64,000 nt of DNA from positions 1,052,501 through 1,116,500 of the forward strand of contig CM049404.1 of NCBI GenBank assembly GCA_026929865.2. The letters run 5' to 3'. Each line of letters starts with the position of its first letter. Position 1 is the first letter of the stretch. The position numbers were made by a program, and so were the translations under genes. This DNA comes from Hyperoplus lanceolatus (taxonomy: Eukaryota > Chordata > Actinopteri > Uranoscopiformes > Ammodytidae). The notes beneath the pieces are model-generated. The model worked only from the letters and a program-made list of their open reading frames with translations, made no database searches and was not told where the DNA came from. Positions 31,863 to 64,000 of the stretch are shown here, piece by piece.

Positions 31863-64000
<32,138 letters not shown>

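Overview
This window is ray-finned fish (teleost) nuclear DNA. The evidence is split genes with GT-AG introns, abundant (GT)n and (CA)n microsatellites, and a dense load of teleost-type transposons: Tc1/mariner, hAT, PIF/Harbinger-like MITEs, L1/Tx1-type LINEs and a DIRS-type YR retrotransposon. I see no rRNA, intact tRNA, CRISPR, operon or prokaryotic signal.

Two host genes lie on the + strand. (1) vwa1 (von Willebrand factor A domain-containing 1, WARP) runs from 5946 to 18673. Its exons encode a vWA domain, two clear FN3 domains, a third FN3-like domain and a 9-residue tail, with a poly(A) signal at 19579. Its signal-peptide exon was not found and lies in or before 1-5945. (2) ralgapb (Ral GTPase-activating protein subunit beta) starts with an ATG at 31863. 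Sixteen coding exons can be placed, about 838 codons and all in consistent phase, before the gene runs off the window. The C-terminal RapGAP-homology region is outside.

Layout: 1-5945 is upstream/intron 1 with MITE and LINE debris and microsatellites. 5946-10731 holds vwa1 exons, with a base-composition anomaly at about 7000-7950. 10732-18644 is a 7.9-kb vwa1 intron filled by an L1-type LINE with a 16-bp target duplication, itself broken by a hAT, a MITE and a hAT fragment. 18645-19600 is the last vwa1 exon and 3' UTR. 19886-30552 is the intergenic region: a pogo/Tigger-like remnant, a Tc1/mariner remnant, a degenerate DIRS element of about 5.8 kb with inverted terminal repeats and an internal complementary region, tandem MITE copies and another DNA transposon. 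31813-64000 is ralgapb, whose introns carry nested transposons.

The most notable pattern is that three Tc1-family insertions in ralgapb introns (43089-47979, 50072-51564, 56402-63331) each contain the 3' part of the transposase twice, in head-to-head orientation, between ordinary TA-flanked termini. They look like fold-back derivatives, and several were later hit by hAT elements with exact 8-bp target duplications. The DIRS internal complementary region and hAT derivatives that share interiors but have different ends are also worth a second look. I found no convincing undescribed functional system beyond this transposon architecture.
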